Below are positions 21,935-29,987 of a stretch of DNA of 64,000 nucleotides, piece after piece. The translations under genes and the position numbers were made by a program. The stretch covers positions 1,240,001-1,304,000 of the forward strand of contig NZ_CP046051.1 of NCBI RefSeq assembly GCF_013315815.1, read 5' to 3'. The notes under the pieces are model-generated. The model was not told the DNA's origin. It saw nothing but the letters and a program-made list of their open reading frames with translations, and did no database searches. The first letter of the stretch is position 1, and each line of letters begins with the position of its first letter. This DNA comes from Caproicibacterium lactatifermentans. Its GTDB lineage: Bacteria > Bacillota > Clostridia > Oscillospirales > Acutalibacteraceae.

Positions 21935-24727
21935 TTATGCAAGTACGTGTGCGCAGCGCTCACAAATGTCTGGATGTGCGGGGTCCTTGCCGACTGTATC
22001 ACTGTACATCCAGCAGCGGGCACATTTTTCGCCCTCTGCATGGGTGACGGTAACCGAAAAGTCCGGCAAAGCAACATCTGTAAAGGTGCCTGTGTCACCG
22101 TTTGTAACCTCTACTGCTGAAACAATCAGCACACTGACCAGTTCCTGCTGTACGCTCTTCAGGAAGTCGTACAGGCCACCGGTGCAGAACAGCTGTACTT
22201 TCGCGTCCAGAGAAGAACCAATGGTCTTCTGTTTCCGAGCCTGCTCCAATGCCTTCTTCACGTCGTCCCGAACTGCATGGATACGGTCCCAGCGTGCCAG
22301 GAAAGCCTCATCTGTCTGAACGCCCGTCTTATCCGGGAATTCATTCAGCATAACCGAAGCAGTGTCTTCTTTGCTGCTGTGACGCATAGCCTTCCAGATT
22401 TCCTCACTGGTATAAGCAAGAATTGGTGAGACCAAACGTGTTAAGCCACTGAGAATGGTATACATTACTGTCTGTGCCGCACGGCGTGTCTGGCTGTCTG
22501 TTTTTTCTGTATACAGACGGTCCTTGGCAACATCCAAATAGAAGTTACTCATATCGACAACACAGAAGTTGTGGATTGCATGGTAGGCGTTGTGGAACTC
22601 CAGGGAATCGTATCCTTCACGTACATTATCAATCAGGTTGTCAAAGCAGTGCAGTGCCCAGCGGTCAATCTCTTCCGATTTATCCTGTGACACGGCATCT
22701 TTATCCGGGTCAAAGTCATGCAGGTTTCCCAACATAAAGCGTGCCGTGTTGCGAATCTTGCGGTAGGCATCAGACAGCTGCTTTAGGATTGCTTTGGAAA
22801 TACGAATATCTGCATGATAATCGGAGGACGCAACCCATAGGCGCAGAATGTCGGCGCCGTATTTGTCGATAATTTCCTGAGGACGAATGCCATTACCCAT
22901 GGATTTGCTCATTTTGCGGCCTTCGCCATCAACCACCCAGCCATGTGTGCAAACGGCTTTATACGGTGCCTGACCGCGCCATGCGGTACTGGTCAGCAGG
23001 CTGGACTGGAACCATCCACGGTACTGGTCAGCACCTTCCAAATACAGGTCTGCCGGCCAATGCAGTTCTGGACGCTTATCCGCCACTGCCGCGTGAGAAA
23101 CGCCAGAGTCAAACCATACATCCATAATGTCGTGCTCTTTGGTAAACTCTGTGCAGCCGCACTTTTTACACTTTGTGCCCGCCGGAAGAATGTCTTTCGG
23201 GTCAGTTGTATACCACGAGTCACTGCCCTCTTTTGCAAACAGGGCAGAAACATTTGCCATGGCTTCCTTGCTCATCAGCGGTTCACCGCAGTCTTTGCAG
23301 TAGAAAATCGGAATCGGAACACCCCAGCGGCGCTGACGGGAAATGCACCAGTCGTTGCGTTCGCGGACCATGGAAGTGATGCGATCACGGCCCCATGCGG
23401 GAATCCATTTTACCTGATTGATTTCCTTGACAGCCTGCTCCTTAATGGCATCGACGGAGCAGAACCACTGCTCCGTTGCGCGGAACAGAATCGGCTTCTT
23501 GCAGCGCCAGCAGTGCGGATACTGATGGATAATTTTCTTCCGCGCAAACATAGCGCCGATTTCCACCAAATAATCAGCGATTGCCTTATTTGCCTGCTGT
23601 GTTGTCAAACCGGCAAAGCGCTCGCCGGCTTCCTCAGTCATACGGCCGTTCGCATCGACCGGAACTAGAATCGGCAGCTGCGGGTAATGGTCGTGACAGA
23701 CATTATAGTCGTCAACGCCGTGGCCCGGCGCAGTATGAACGCAGCCGGTGCCGCTGTCCAGTGTAACATGGTCGCCGATAATGACCAGAGATTCACGGTC
23801 AAGGAACGGGTGCTGTGCTTTCATGTACTCGCAGTCCTTGCCCTTAAAGGTAGCAATGACCGAGTAATCTGTCTTGCCCGCTTCCTTCATAACCTGCTCA
23901 TACAGGGTGCTGGCCATAACGTAGTACTCATCGCCGCAGTGAATCAGGGAATAATCGAACTCCGGACCAAGGCAGATCGCCTCATTGGCAGGAATGGTCC
24001 ATGTTGTGGTAGTCCAAATGACAAAGTAGGTATGCGCAAGGTCTGCCCCTTTTGCCGTAAACATTCCCTTATCGTCTGTTACATGGAATTTTACATAGAT
24101 GGAATCACAGGGGTCTTCCTGATACTCAATTTCCGCTTCTGCTAAAGCGGTTTTGCAGTCAGAGCACCAGTACACTGGCTTCAAGCCCTTATAAATCAGG
24201 CCCTTTTCGCACATATTGGAGAATATTTCAATCTGTTTGGCTTCATAGTCATGTGTCAACGTAACATAAGGGTGATCCCAATCGCCCAGACCGCCAAGAC
24301 GCTTGAATTCATTGCGCTGGTCGTCAATGTAGGACAGGGCAAAGTCACGGCAAATTTTGCGCAGCTCAACGTCAGAAATGGTATCGCTGTTTTTTACGCC
24401 GGCTTTTTTGCGGGCTTTCAGTTCCGTAGGCAGTCCATGTGTATCCCAGCCAGGTACATAAGGTGCCTGATAACCGGACATATTCTTCGACCGAACAATA
24501 ATGTCCTTCAGGGCCTTGTTAAGCGCTGTGCCAAGATGAATGTCACCGTTGGCATACGGAGGGCCATCATGCAGGACAAAGACCGGTTTCCCTTCGTTCT
24601 TTTTCATGACCTGCCCATACAGGTCCTCTTTTTCCCACGCCGCCAGCGTTTCCGGTTCCCGCTTAGGCAGGTGTGCCTGCATGGGAAAGTCCGTTTTTGG
24701 CAAGTTCAGAGTGCTTTTGTAATCCAT
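21935..24727 (-). CDS. ileS: Isoleucyl-tRNA synthetase
   Basis: A class I aminoacyl-tRNA synthetase of 930 residues charging tRNA-Ile. It shows the HIGH-type motif PPYANGDIHLGTALNK, the KMSKS motif (GRKMSKSMGN), the editing domain with TTTWTIPANEA, and a C-terminal zinc site CARCWMY...CERC. The start is taken at ATG 24727 (MDYKSTLNLPKTDFPMQ), the family's usual N-terminus; an upstream in-frame ATG at 24751 precedes the AAGGAG. Only ~50 bases separate it from divIVA, so there is no room for a T-box leader, unlike many clostridial ileS genes. It lies within the division gene cluster. Confidence 0.97.
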   Translation of the reverse strand: MDYKSTLNLPKTDFPMQAHLPKREPETLAAWEKEDLYGQVMKKNEGKPVFVLHDGPPYANGDIHLGTALNKALKDIIVRSKNMSGYQAPYVPGWDTHGLPTELKARKKAGVKNSDTISDVELRKICRDFALSYIDDQRNEFKRLGGLGDWDHPYVTLTHDYEAKQIEIFSNMCEKGLIYKGLKPVYWCSDCKTALAEAEIEYQEDPCDSIYVKFHVTDDKGMFTAKGADLAHTYFVIWTTTTWTIPANEAICLGPEFDYSLIHCGDEYYVMASTLYEQVMKEAGKTDYSVIATFKGKDCEYMKAQHPFLDRESLVIIGDHVTLDSGTGCVHTAPGHGVDDYNVCHDHYPQLPILVPVDANGRMTEEAGERFAGLTTQQANKAIADYLVEIGAMFARKKIIHQYPHCWRCKKPILFRATEQWFCSVDAIKEQAVKEINQVKWIPAWGRDRITSMVRERNDWCISRQRRWGVPIPIFYCKDCGEPLMSKEAMANVSALFAKEGSDSWYTTDPKDILPAGTKCKKCGCTEFTKEHDIMDVWFDSGVSHAAVADKRPELHWPADLYLEGADQYRGWFQSSLLTSTAWRGQAPYKAVCTHGWVVDGEGRKMSKSMGNGIRPQEIIDKYGADILRLWVASSDYHADIRISKAILKQLSDAYRKIRNTARFMLGNLHDFDPDKDAVSQDKSEEIDRWALHCFDNLIDNVREGYDSLEFHNAYHAIHNFCVVDMSNFYLDVAKDRLYTEKTDSQTRRAAQTVMYTILSGLTRLVSPILAYTSEEIWKAMRHSSKEDTASVMLNEFPDKTGVQTDEAFLARWDRIHAVRDDVKKALEQARKQKTIGSSLDAKVQLFCTGGLYDFLKSVQQELVSVLIVSAVEVTNGDTGTFTDVALPDFSVTVTHAEGEKCARCWMYSDTVGKDPAHPDICERCAHVLA

Positions 24728-24776
24728 CAGATTTTCATTCTCCTTCAACATTTACACGACACAAGCTATTACCGAC

Positions 24777-25625
24777 TCAATGCTTTTTACTGAAAATTTC
24801 GGAAGCATCCTCATCGTCTAAATCATAGTCATCAGCAAAAGAAGATACCGATTTATCCGCTTTGTTTTCATTCTTTACCGGAGCAAACGGTTTTGCTGTT
24901 AAATAGTCCGGTTCGTCCAACTCATCGGCAAAAGTGACCGGCACAGGGCCTTTCTTTGCCGCAGGCGCCGCGGCTTCCTGCGGGTAACAAGGCTCCTCTT
25001 CCGGCTCTGCTTCCGCCGCAGCAGGTGCTTCTTGTTTCGCCGCAGGTGCTGCAGCTTCCTGTGGGTACGAGGGCTCCTTTTCCGGCTGTGGCTGTACCGC
25101 AGGAGCTGGTGCAGGCTGCGGCTGCTTCTTTTCCATATGCGGCAATGCATTGATGAGCGTCAGATGCTGCTTATAAACACGCAGAAGCTGCGAACGGAAA
25201 TCAGATACAGCCTGCTTCATCGCCTGCAGCTTTTCCTGTTCACCTTCAATTTCCTGGGAAGCTTCAGTTACAATGCCTTTTGCTTTGCGGTTGGCATCCG
25301 CAACAATGCTGTCAGCCTGCTGGCGCGCTTCTCGCAAAGCTGCATCCCGCATTTTCTGTGCACTGAGCAGCGCTTCCTTAATTTCATCTTCCTCAGCACA
25401 ATATTTTTGAATCTGCTCCTGCATTGATTTCATTTTTTCCTGCATTTGGCGCATTTCATTTTTTTTGTGCTCCAACTCATCGTGCTGCTGAGCGGTCTTT
25501 TGAATCAATGCAGTATAGGAAGACTCCACTTCGTCCAGAAAGTCATCTACTTCCTCGCGCATATAGCCCCCGCGCAGACTGGCTTTTTGGAATCTTTTAT
25601 TTTTAATATCATTTAAAGACAGCAT
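24777..25625 (-). CDS. divIVA: DivIVA-domain cell division/polarity protein with repeated Ala/Pro/Glu linker
   Basis: A 282-residue coiled-coil protein. The N-terminal DivIVA membrane-curvature domain reads LNDIKNKRFQKASLRGGYM, then REEVDDFLDEVE. A coiled coil extends to about residue 150. It is followed by an Ala-, Pro- and Glu-rich linker in which YPQEAAAPAAK occurs twice, and an acidic C-terminal tail (DYDLDDEDASEIF). It would bind the septal or polar membrane and organise division or growth. GGAGGG is 6 nt before the ATG. Neighbours ylmH, sepF and ileS match the classical dcw-distal cluster. Confidence 0.92.
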   Translation of the reverse strand: MLSLNDIKNKRFQKASLRGGYMREEVDDFLDEVESSYTALIQKTAQQHDELEHKKNEMRQMQEKMKSMQEQIQKYCAEEDEIKEALLSAQKMRDAALREARQQADSIVADANRKAKGIVTEASQEIEGEQEKLQAMKQAVSDFRSQLLRVYKQHLTLINALPHMEKKQPQPAPAPAVQPQPEKEPSYPQEAAAPAAKQEAPAAAEAEPEEEPCYPQEAAAPAAKKGPVPVTFADELDEPDYLTAKPFAPVKNENKADKSVSSFADDYDLDDEDASEIFSKKH

Positions 25626-25639
25626 CTGTTAACCCTCCA

Positions 25640-26395
25640 TCAAATAAATTTTCTGCCCTGCAGCCGCAACCGGCCCTTGTGGGTTGGCTGTGAAAAAGTG
25701 TCAATACGATATCTGCCGCGGCCACGGATAGAGAGCAAATCGCCCTCTTTTACAGAAACATCTGCGTCAGTTGCCAACAGATGGTTGACCTGTACGCATT
25801 CTTTTTTCAGCAGTTCCTGTGCCTTTGCTCGGCTAAGCCCCGTACAGGCAGCCGCAACACAGTCAAGCCTAGGTGAAGAAATGACTGTTGAAAAAGGACG
25901 ATACCGATGCGCAGGCGGCAGAGGTTCCTGCGCATCCGGAGAAAGATGAACACCCACTCTGCCGACCTTTGTCATTTGTGTTAAAAGAAAATCCATTATT
26001 TCACTGCGGCAGAAAAAGACGCAACGTCCCTCCTGCAGTAAAACATCCCCCAACACCTCACGGCTGACACCAGCACCCGTCAGAGCACCCAGAAAGTCCC
26101 GATGTGACAGCTGGTCGCAGGGACGAAACGCAGCTGTTACCGCGTGTATTGGAAATGACACAGTGTTAGGTTCTTCCCATGCTGGAAACGCACCAAAACA
26201 GACGCGCTCTGCCTGCGTATATCCGCCCCAAAGCAGATAACGTGTAAAGCGTGCCTGTTTCGCTGTCTGCCGTACCAGTACAGCCTGACGCTCATCTAGA
26301 AAACCGATAAAATGTGCGTCGCGTCCGCTTTGGGCAGAATAGATAGCATCTTTCACTTTGGCCTGCAGTACAGCATCCTGACTATCTGTACGCAT
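25640..26395 (-). CDS. ylmH: YlmH-type S4-domain RNA-binding protein
   Basis: A 251-residue protein. The N-terminal part has the YlmH region (FIGFLDERQAVLV), and the C-terminal S4 RNA-binding domain runs from about residue 180 (PRLDCVAAACTGLSRAKAQ, then VNHLLATDADVSVKEGDLLSIRGRGR split by a few residues). YlmH homologues act in ribosome quality control by binding peptidyl-tRNA on stalled 50S subunits. The ATG uses the last base of the sepF stop (TGATG), so it is translationally coupled. A TTG one codon upstream is also in frame. Confidence 0.9.
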   Translation of the reverse strand: MRTDSQDAVLQAKVKDAIYSAQSGRDAHFIGFLDERQAVLVRQTAKQARFTRYLLWGGYTQAERVCFGAFPAWEEPNTVSFPIHAVTAAFRPCDQLSHRDFLGALTGAGVSREVLGDVLLQEGRCVFFCRSEIMDFLLTQMTKVGRVGVHLSPDAQEPLPPAHRYRPFSTVISSPRLDCVAAACTGLSRAKAQELLKKECVQVNHLLATDADVSVKEGDLLSIRGRGRYRIDTFSQPTHKGRLRLQGRKFI

Positions 26396-26907
26396 CAATA
26401 GTATGTAGCATTGTCACCGTTGTCGGAATCTTCTACGTTGTCCTCACCCATCAGGTCAACATTGTAAGGAGTGATGATGAACGTGTTGGTTGCAACGCGC
26501 TTAATTTTTCCGCCGTTGGCATAGGCAACGCCGCTGAGAAAATCGATAATGCGGCGGGCAATATCCTTCTGCGTTTCTTCAAGGTTCAGAACGACAGTAT
26601 TGGTATGAATCAGTTCGTCCGCAACAGCACAGGTTTCTTCCCCAAAATGCTGTGGCTTGAAGATGACGACCTGCAGCTGACGAGAATTGTTGATATTGAC
26701 CACTTTTCCGTCAGAATTGGAACGGGCATACGCTGTTTGTGTACGTTCACGCCGGGAAACAGAAGGAGAAGACTGCTGCTCCGCACGCGGTGCCTGATGT
26801 GGGCGTGGAGCAGGCTCTTCCTGCTGCTCTTCCTCGTAATCGTAATCATCATATTCTTCTTCGGGCGGATTCCAAAGGTCCTTAAATTTCTGCATCAGTC
26901 CTGGCAT
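26395..26907 (-). CDS. sepF: SepF cell division protein
   Basis: A 170-residue FtsZ-associated membrane anchor. It has an N-terminal amphipathic segment (MPGLMQKFKDLWN), an acidic/Gln-rich linker with EEEYDDYDYEEEQQEE, and the C-terminal SepF domain: VVIFKPQHF, HTNTVVLNLEETQKDIARR, DFLSGVAYANGG and VATNTFIITP. SepF polymerises and aligns FtsZ filaments at the septum. It lies between yggS and ylmH with short spacing. The YggT/YlmG gene usually found between sepF and ylmH is absent here. Confidence 0.94.
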   Translation of the reverse strand: MPGLMQKFKDLWNPPEEEYDDYDYEEEQQEEPAPRPHQAPRAEQQSSPSVSRRERTQTAYARSNSDGKVVNINNSRQLQVVIFKPQHFGEETCAVADELIHTNTVVLNLEETQKDIARRIIDFLSGVAYANGGKIKRVATNTFIITPYNVDLMGEDNVEDSDNGDNATYY

Positions 26908-26946
26908 ATGAAAGTTGCCCCCTAAATTTTTTTCTGTTTTACGCGC

Positions 26947-27693
26947 TTATTTTTTGGAGTAATCCCTGGGTCCAAACAGAGCGGAACCGACACGCACCAT
27001 ATTGGCACCTGCTGCAATCGCCAGCTCATAATCGGCGGACATTCCCATTGATAAACGTTGCATACTGACATTATCTAATTTTTTCGAGCCTATGTCAATA
27101 AAATATTGATACATTTGGGTAAAATACGCAAAAGTTTCTTCCTTTTCAGCCCCTGCCGGCGGAATTGCCATTAAACCGCGCACCTGAATGTTCGGCATTT
27201 GTGATACTTCACCCAACAGCTGTTCCAAATTCTCCGGCAGGACACCGGACTTGTTTTCTTCCCTGCCGATGTTTACCTCCAGCAGAATATTGGTCGTAAT
27301 GCCAGCACGCTGGGACAGGCGGGAAACCTCCGCGGCCAATTTACGGCTGTCAATGCTTTGTATCAAACTGACTTTACCAATCAGATATTTCACTTTGTTT
27401 GTCTGCAAATGGCCAATAAACTGAACGTCTGCAAGGTCCTTGCGGTATCCTTCATATTTGTCCATTAGTTCCTGCACGCGGTTTTCACCAATGCAGCGGA
27501 TGCCCGCCTCAATCCCGTGGTTAATGATTTCCACAGGCACGGTTTTTGTGGCCGCCAGCAAAGTAATGTCCTCACGTTTGCGCCCAGCGTGTTCCGCCGC
27601 AGCAGCAATGCGCTCTTCCACCACTTTGAGGTTTTCTTCTACATCACGGAACCGACGCTGTAAATCTTCTTCACTCAATGATTTTGTTGTCAC
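26947..27693 (-). CDS. YggS/YlmE family PLP-binding homeostasis protein
   Basis: A 248-residue TIM-barrel pyridoxal-phosphate carrier. Family blocks are ITLLAATKTVP with the PLP-binding Lys, GENRVQELMDKYE, FIGHLQTNKVKYL, LLEVNIGREENKSG and SMGMSADYELAIAAGANMVRVGSALFG (cited in parts). It regulates PLP and amino-acid balance rather than catalysing a known reaction. GTG 27693, 7 nt after AAGGGAAGG, is preferred to the TTG at 27711. It overlaps the end of the upstream HlyD-like gene by 23 bases. Confidence 0.93.
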   Translation of the reverse strand: MTTKSLSEEDLQRRFRDVEENLKVVEERIAAAAEHAGRKREDITLLAATKTVPVEIINHGIEAGIRCIGENRVQELMDKYEGYRKDLADVQFIGHLQTNKVKYLIGKVSLIQSIDSRKLAAEVSRLSQRAGITTNILLEVNIGREENKSGVLPENLEQLLGEVSQMPNIQVRGLMAIPPAGAEKEETFAYFTQMYQYFIDIGSKKLDNVSMQRLSMGMSADYELAIAAGANMVRVGSALFGPRDYSKK

Positions 27694-28957
27694 GTAAATC
27701 CTTCCCTTCAATTATGACTTCATCATACAGCTGAATTTGTTCCTTTGTGGAACTTTTGCTTGGATCCGGATTGGGGTCACAGTAACAATAAATATAGGTA
27801 CCGTCGCTGTACAGCGGCGTAATCTGCTTGAATTTCATCTTGATGCCATATAAAACGTATACCCCTTCTACCGTTTTTTCCTTGGTAACGGTCTTTCCGT
27901 TTTCCTGCACCGTCTGCTGCTGCTTTTCAAAATGAACCGCTTTTTGGTTGATTTGAATGCCTTTGTAAGTATGAACTGTAATCTTCGCAGTTTCATGTCG
28001 AATATTGGCAAGGGCGCTGTTCATGGTGTTACATTGTAAAATAACGGCTGCCGGTGAAGCCTTCGTTTTTTGGTTCACACGCAGGACCGTCGCATTTACT
28101 TCCGAGGAACTGGCAAAGGGAAATGTAATGGTAACAGAAGTATCCGGCTGAAATTTAGAGGCATTGGATGCGCTGACAACACAGGCAAAGTACCAGTTAA
28201 ACTGAGAACAGACTTTTCCAACAACATCTTTGGGAACAGCTTTTGGCTTCACGGAATCCGAAAGATTTTCTGGAAGCAGTTCCTTTGCATTCTGGTAAGG
28301 GAACACCGATTCGTATCCGTCCGTTTTGCTGGAAAAATAGCCGGAAGCATTGGCCGTTACTTTTCCAAGTGATGTACCGCTGCTGCTGGCAGGAAGCGCG
28401 GCAATCTGCTTTTGCAGTGCACTGATACGGGCAGAGAAGTTGGTGATTTGGCCGCTGGAAAGCTGCTTTTCATTCATTAAGTTTAAAAGTTGCTGACGGG
28501 AATCTGTAATATCCGCGTCGCCGTCGTTGGCATCTTTGATAACCCGCAGCAGCTGGTCACTCAGTAAAGAATCCACATTGTCCGCGTTCGCTCCTACATA
28601 AGAGCCCTGGCTGGCCAGCGACTGCAGTGCTGTCATTTCATTGGTCATTCTTTCCTTTTTCTGCAGGACCCCGGCATCTGCAACACTGCTGTAGGCACGG
28701 GCTACTGTACCGCCTTTGTCCACCTTTCCACCGTCCGGAATATCGTACTGCAAAACACCACTGGTGTGACTGGTGACCAGCGACTCCTGCCGAATCGCAT
28801 ATCCGCTGACGGTAATAGAATCCGCCACGGTTTTATACAAAGCCGTTTCTGTTTTCTGATGTGAAAAACTTGCCTGAAAAATCTGATACCCGACAAACAG
28901 AAGGATAACAGCCGCCGCAGCCAGCGACAAAATTCGTTTAACCAGTAGCTTGTTCAT
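27671..28957 (-). CDS. HlyD-like membrane fusion/adaptor protein in the division cluster
   Basis: A 428-residue protein with one N-terminal membrane anchor (ILSLAAAAVILLFVGYQIF). A barrel-sandwich half motif follows (SGVLQYDIPDGGKVDKGGTV), then a central helical region and a beta-rich C-terminal half. That layout resembles HlyD/MFP adaptors. Most of the protein is predicted outside the cell. No ABC or RND partner gene is nearby. Instead it lies between miaA (4-base ATGA overlap) and yggS. The same placement occurs in other Clostridia as far as I recall. A role in the envelope at division sites is inferred from context only. Confidence 0.75.
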   Translation of the reverse strand: MNKLLVKRILSLAAAAVILLFVGYQIFQASFSHQKTETALYKTVADSITVSGYAIRQESLVTSHTSGVLQYDIPDGGKVDKGGTVARAYSSVADAGVLQKKERMTNEMTALQSLASQGSYVGANADNVDSLLSDQLLRVIKDANDGDADITDSRQQLLNLMNEKQLSSGQITNFSARISALQKQIAALPASSSGTSLGKVTANASGYFSSKTDGYESVFPYQNAKELLPENLSDSVKPKAVPKDVVGKVCSQFNWYFACVVSASNASKFQPDTSVTITFPFASSSEVNATVLRVNQKTKASPAAVILQCNTMNSALANIRHETAKITVHTYKGIQINQKAVHFEKQQQTVQENGKTVTKEKTVEGVYVLYGIKMKFKQITPLYSDGTYIYCYCDPNPDPSKSSTKEQIQLYDEVIIEGKDLRDNKIIE

Positions 28958-29898
28958 AGGCTGCTTCCTTTCAGAAAATTCTTGATGATTGTCTGGGCCG
29001 CCTGGGAAAGGTCCTCAAAAGTTTCGTAGTCATCTACCCACAGCCAGCGGGCGTCCTTTTCTCTGCGAAACCAAGTCATCTGGCGCTTAGCGTAGCGGCG
29101 TGTTTCACGCTTGAGAGAGGCCACTGCCTCTTGCAGGGAACATTCCCCCCGCATATACGGCAGCAGTTCTTTATAGCCGATTGCCTGCCGTGCAGTCGCG
29201 CAGTCAGTCTGTAATACTTCTCTTGCCTCCCGCAGTAGGCCCTGCTGCATCATATGGCCTACACGCTCATTAATGCGCTGATACAGCTTTTCCCTGTCAC
29301 GGAAGCCCAGGCAAAGGAAGCAAGAGCGATATGGAATCTCCTGCCTGGAGGCATCTGCATTCTCCGCCTGTGTTTTTCCGGTTGTGCGGTACATTTCCAG
29401 CGCACGAATCACACGCTTGATATCATGCGGATGTATCTTTTCTGCCGCACCCGGGTCTTCCTTCATAAGCTCCGCATGCAGGGCCTGCGGGCCTTCCGTT
29501 TCCGCCTGCTGTTCCAGCTGACTGCGAATCGACGCATCAGCATTCTGCTGTGTATAGGAAATCCCCTGCAGAAGACTGCGGATATAAAGCCCCGTACCGC
29601 CTGTCAGTACCGGCAAATGACCGGCATTATGGATGTTCTTAATTTCTTCAGATGCAAGGCGCACATAATCCGCCACACTGAACGGTTCCTGTGGAGACTG
29701 AAAATCAATCATATGGTGCGGTATGCCGTTCATCTCTTCCGCGGTTGGTTTAGCGGTTGCAATCTGCATACCGTGATAAATCTGCATGGAATCTGCTGAA
29801 ACGACCTCGCCGTGAAAGACTTTGCACAGGGAAACCGCCAGGCGTGTCTTTCCGGAAGCAGTAGGACCAGCAACCACTGCCAAAGGAATTTTATTCAT
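28954..29898 (-). CDS. miaA: tRNA dimethylallyltransferase
   Basis: A 314-residue enzyme that adds a dimethylallyl group to A37 of tRNAs reading UNN codons. The P-loop GPTASGKTRLAVSL is at residues ~11-24. DSMQIYHGMQIATAKPT, HHMIDFQSP, GGTGLYIRSLLQGI and QAIGYKELLPYM are conserved blocks. GGGGAGG is close before the ATG. It follows mutL by ~90 bases. MiaB, which works on the same A37 later in the pathway, is encoded upstream in the same block. Confidence 0.96.
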   Translation of the reverse strand: MNKIPLAVVAGPTASGKTRLAVSLCKVFHGEVVSADSMQIYHGMQIATAKPTAEEMNGIPHHMIDFQSPQEPFSVADYVRLASEEIKNIHNAGHLPVLTGGTGLYIRSLLQGISYTQQNADASIRSQLEQQAETEGPQALHAELMKEDPGAAEKIHPHDIKRVIRALEMYRTTGKTQAENADASRQEIPYRSCFLCLGFRDREKLYQRINERVGHMMQQGLLREAREVLQTDCATARQAIGYKELLPYMRGECSLQEAVASLKRETRRYAKRQMTWFRREKDARWLWVDDYETFEDLSQAAQTIIKNFLKGSSL

Positions 29899-29987
29899 CT
29901 GAACCTCCCCTGTTCCTGTTTCAAATGTAAAATACGGACAATTTATGTTTTATCTTAGACGTGCTGACACTAAAAAATAAATGATGG

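Noticed and set aside
24728..24776. T-box leader for ileS
   Set aside because: Only ~50 bases separate ileS from divIVA and no T-box sequence is present.
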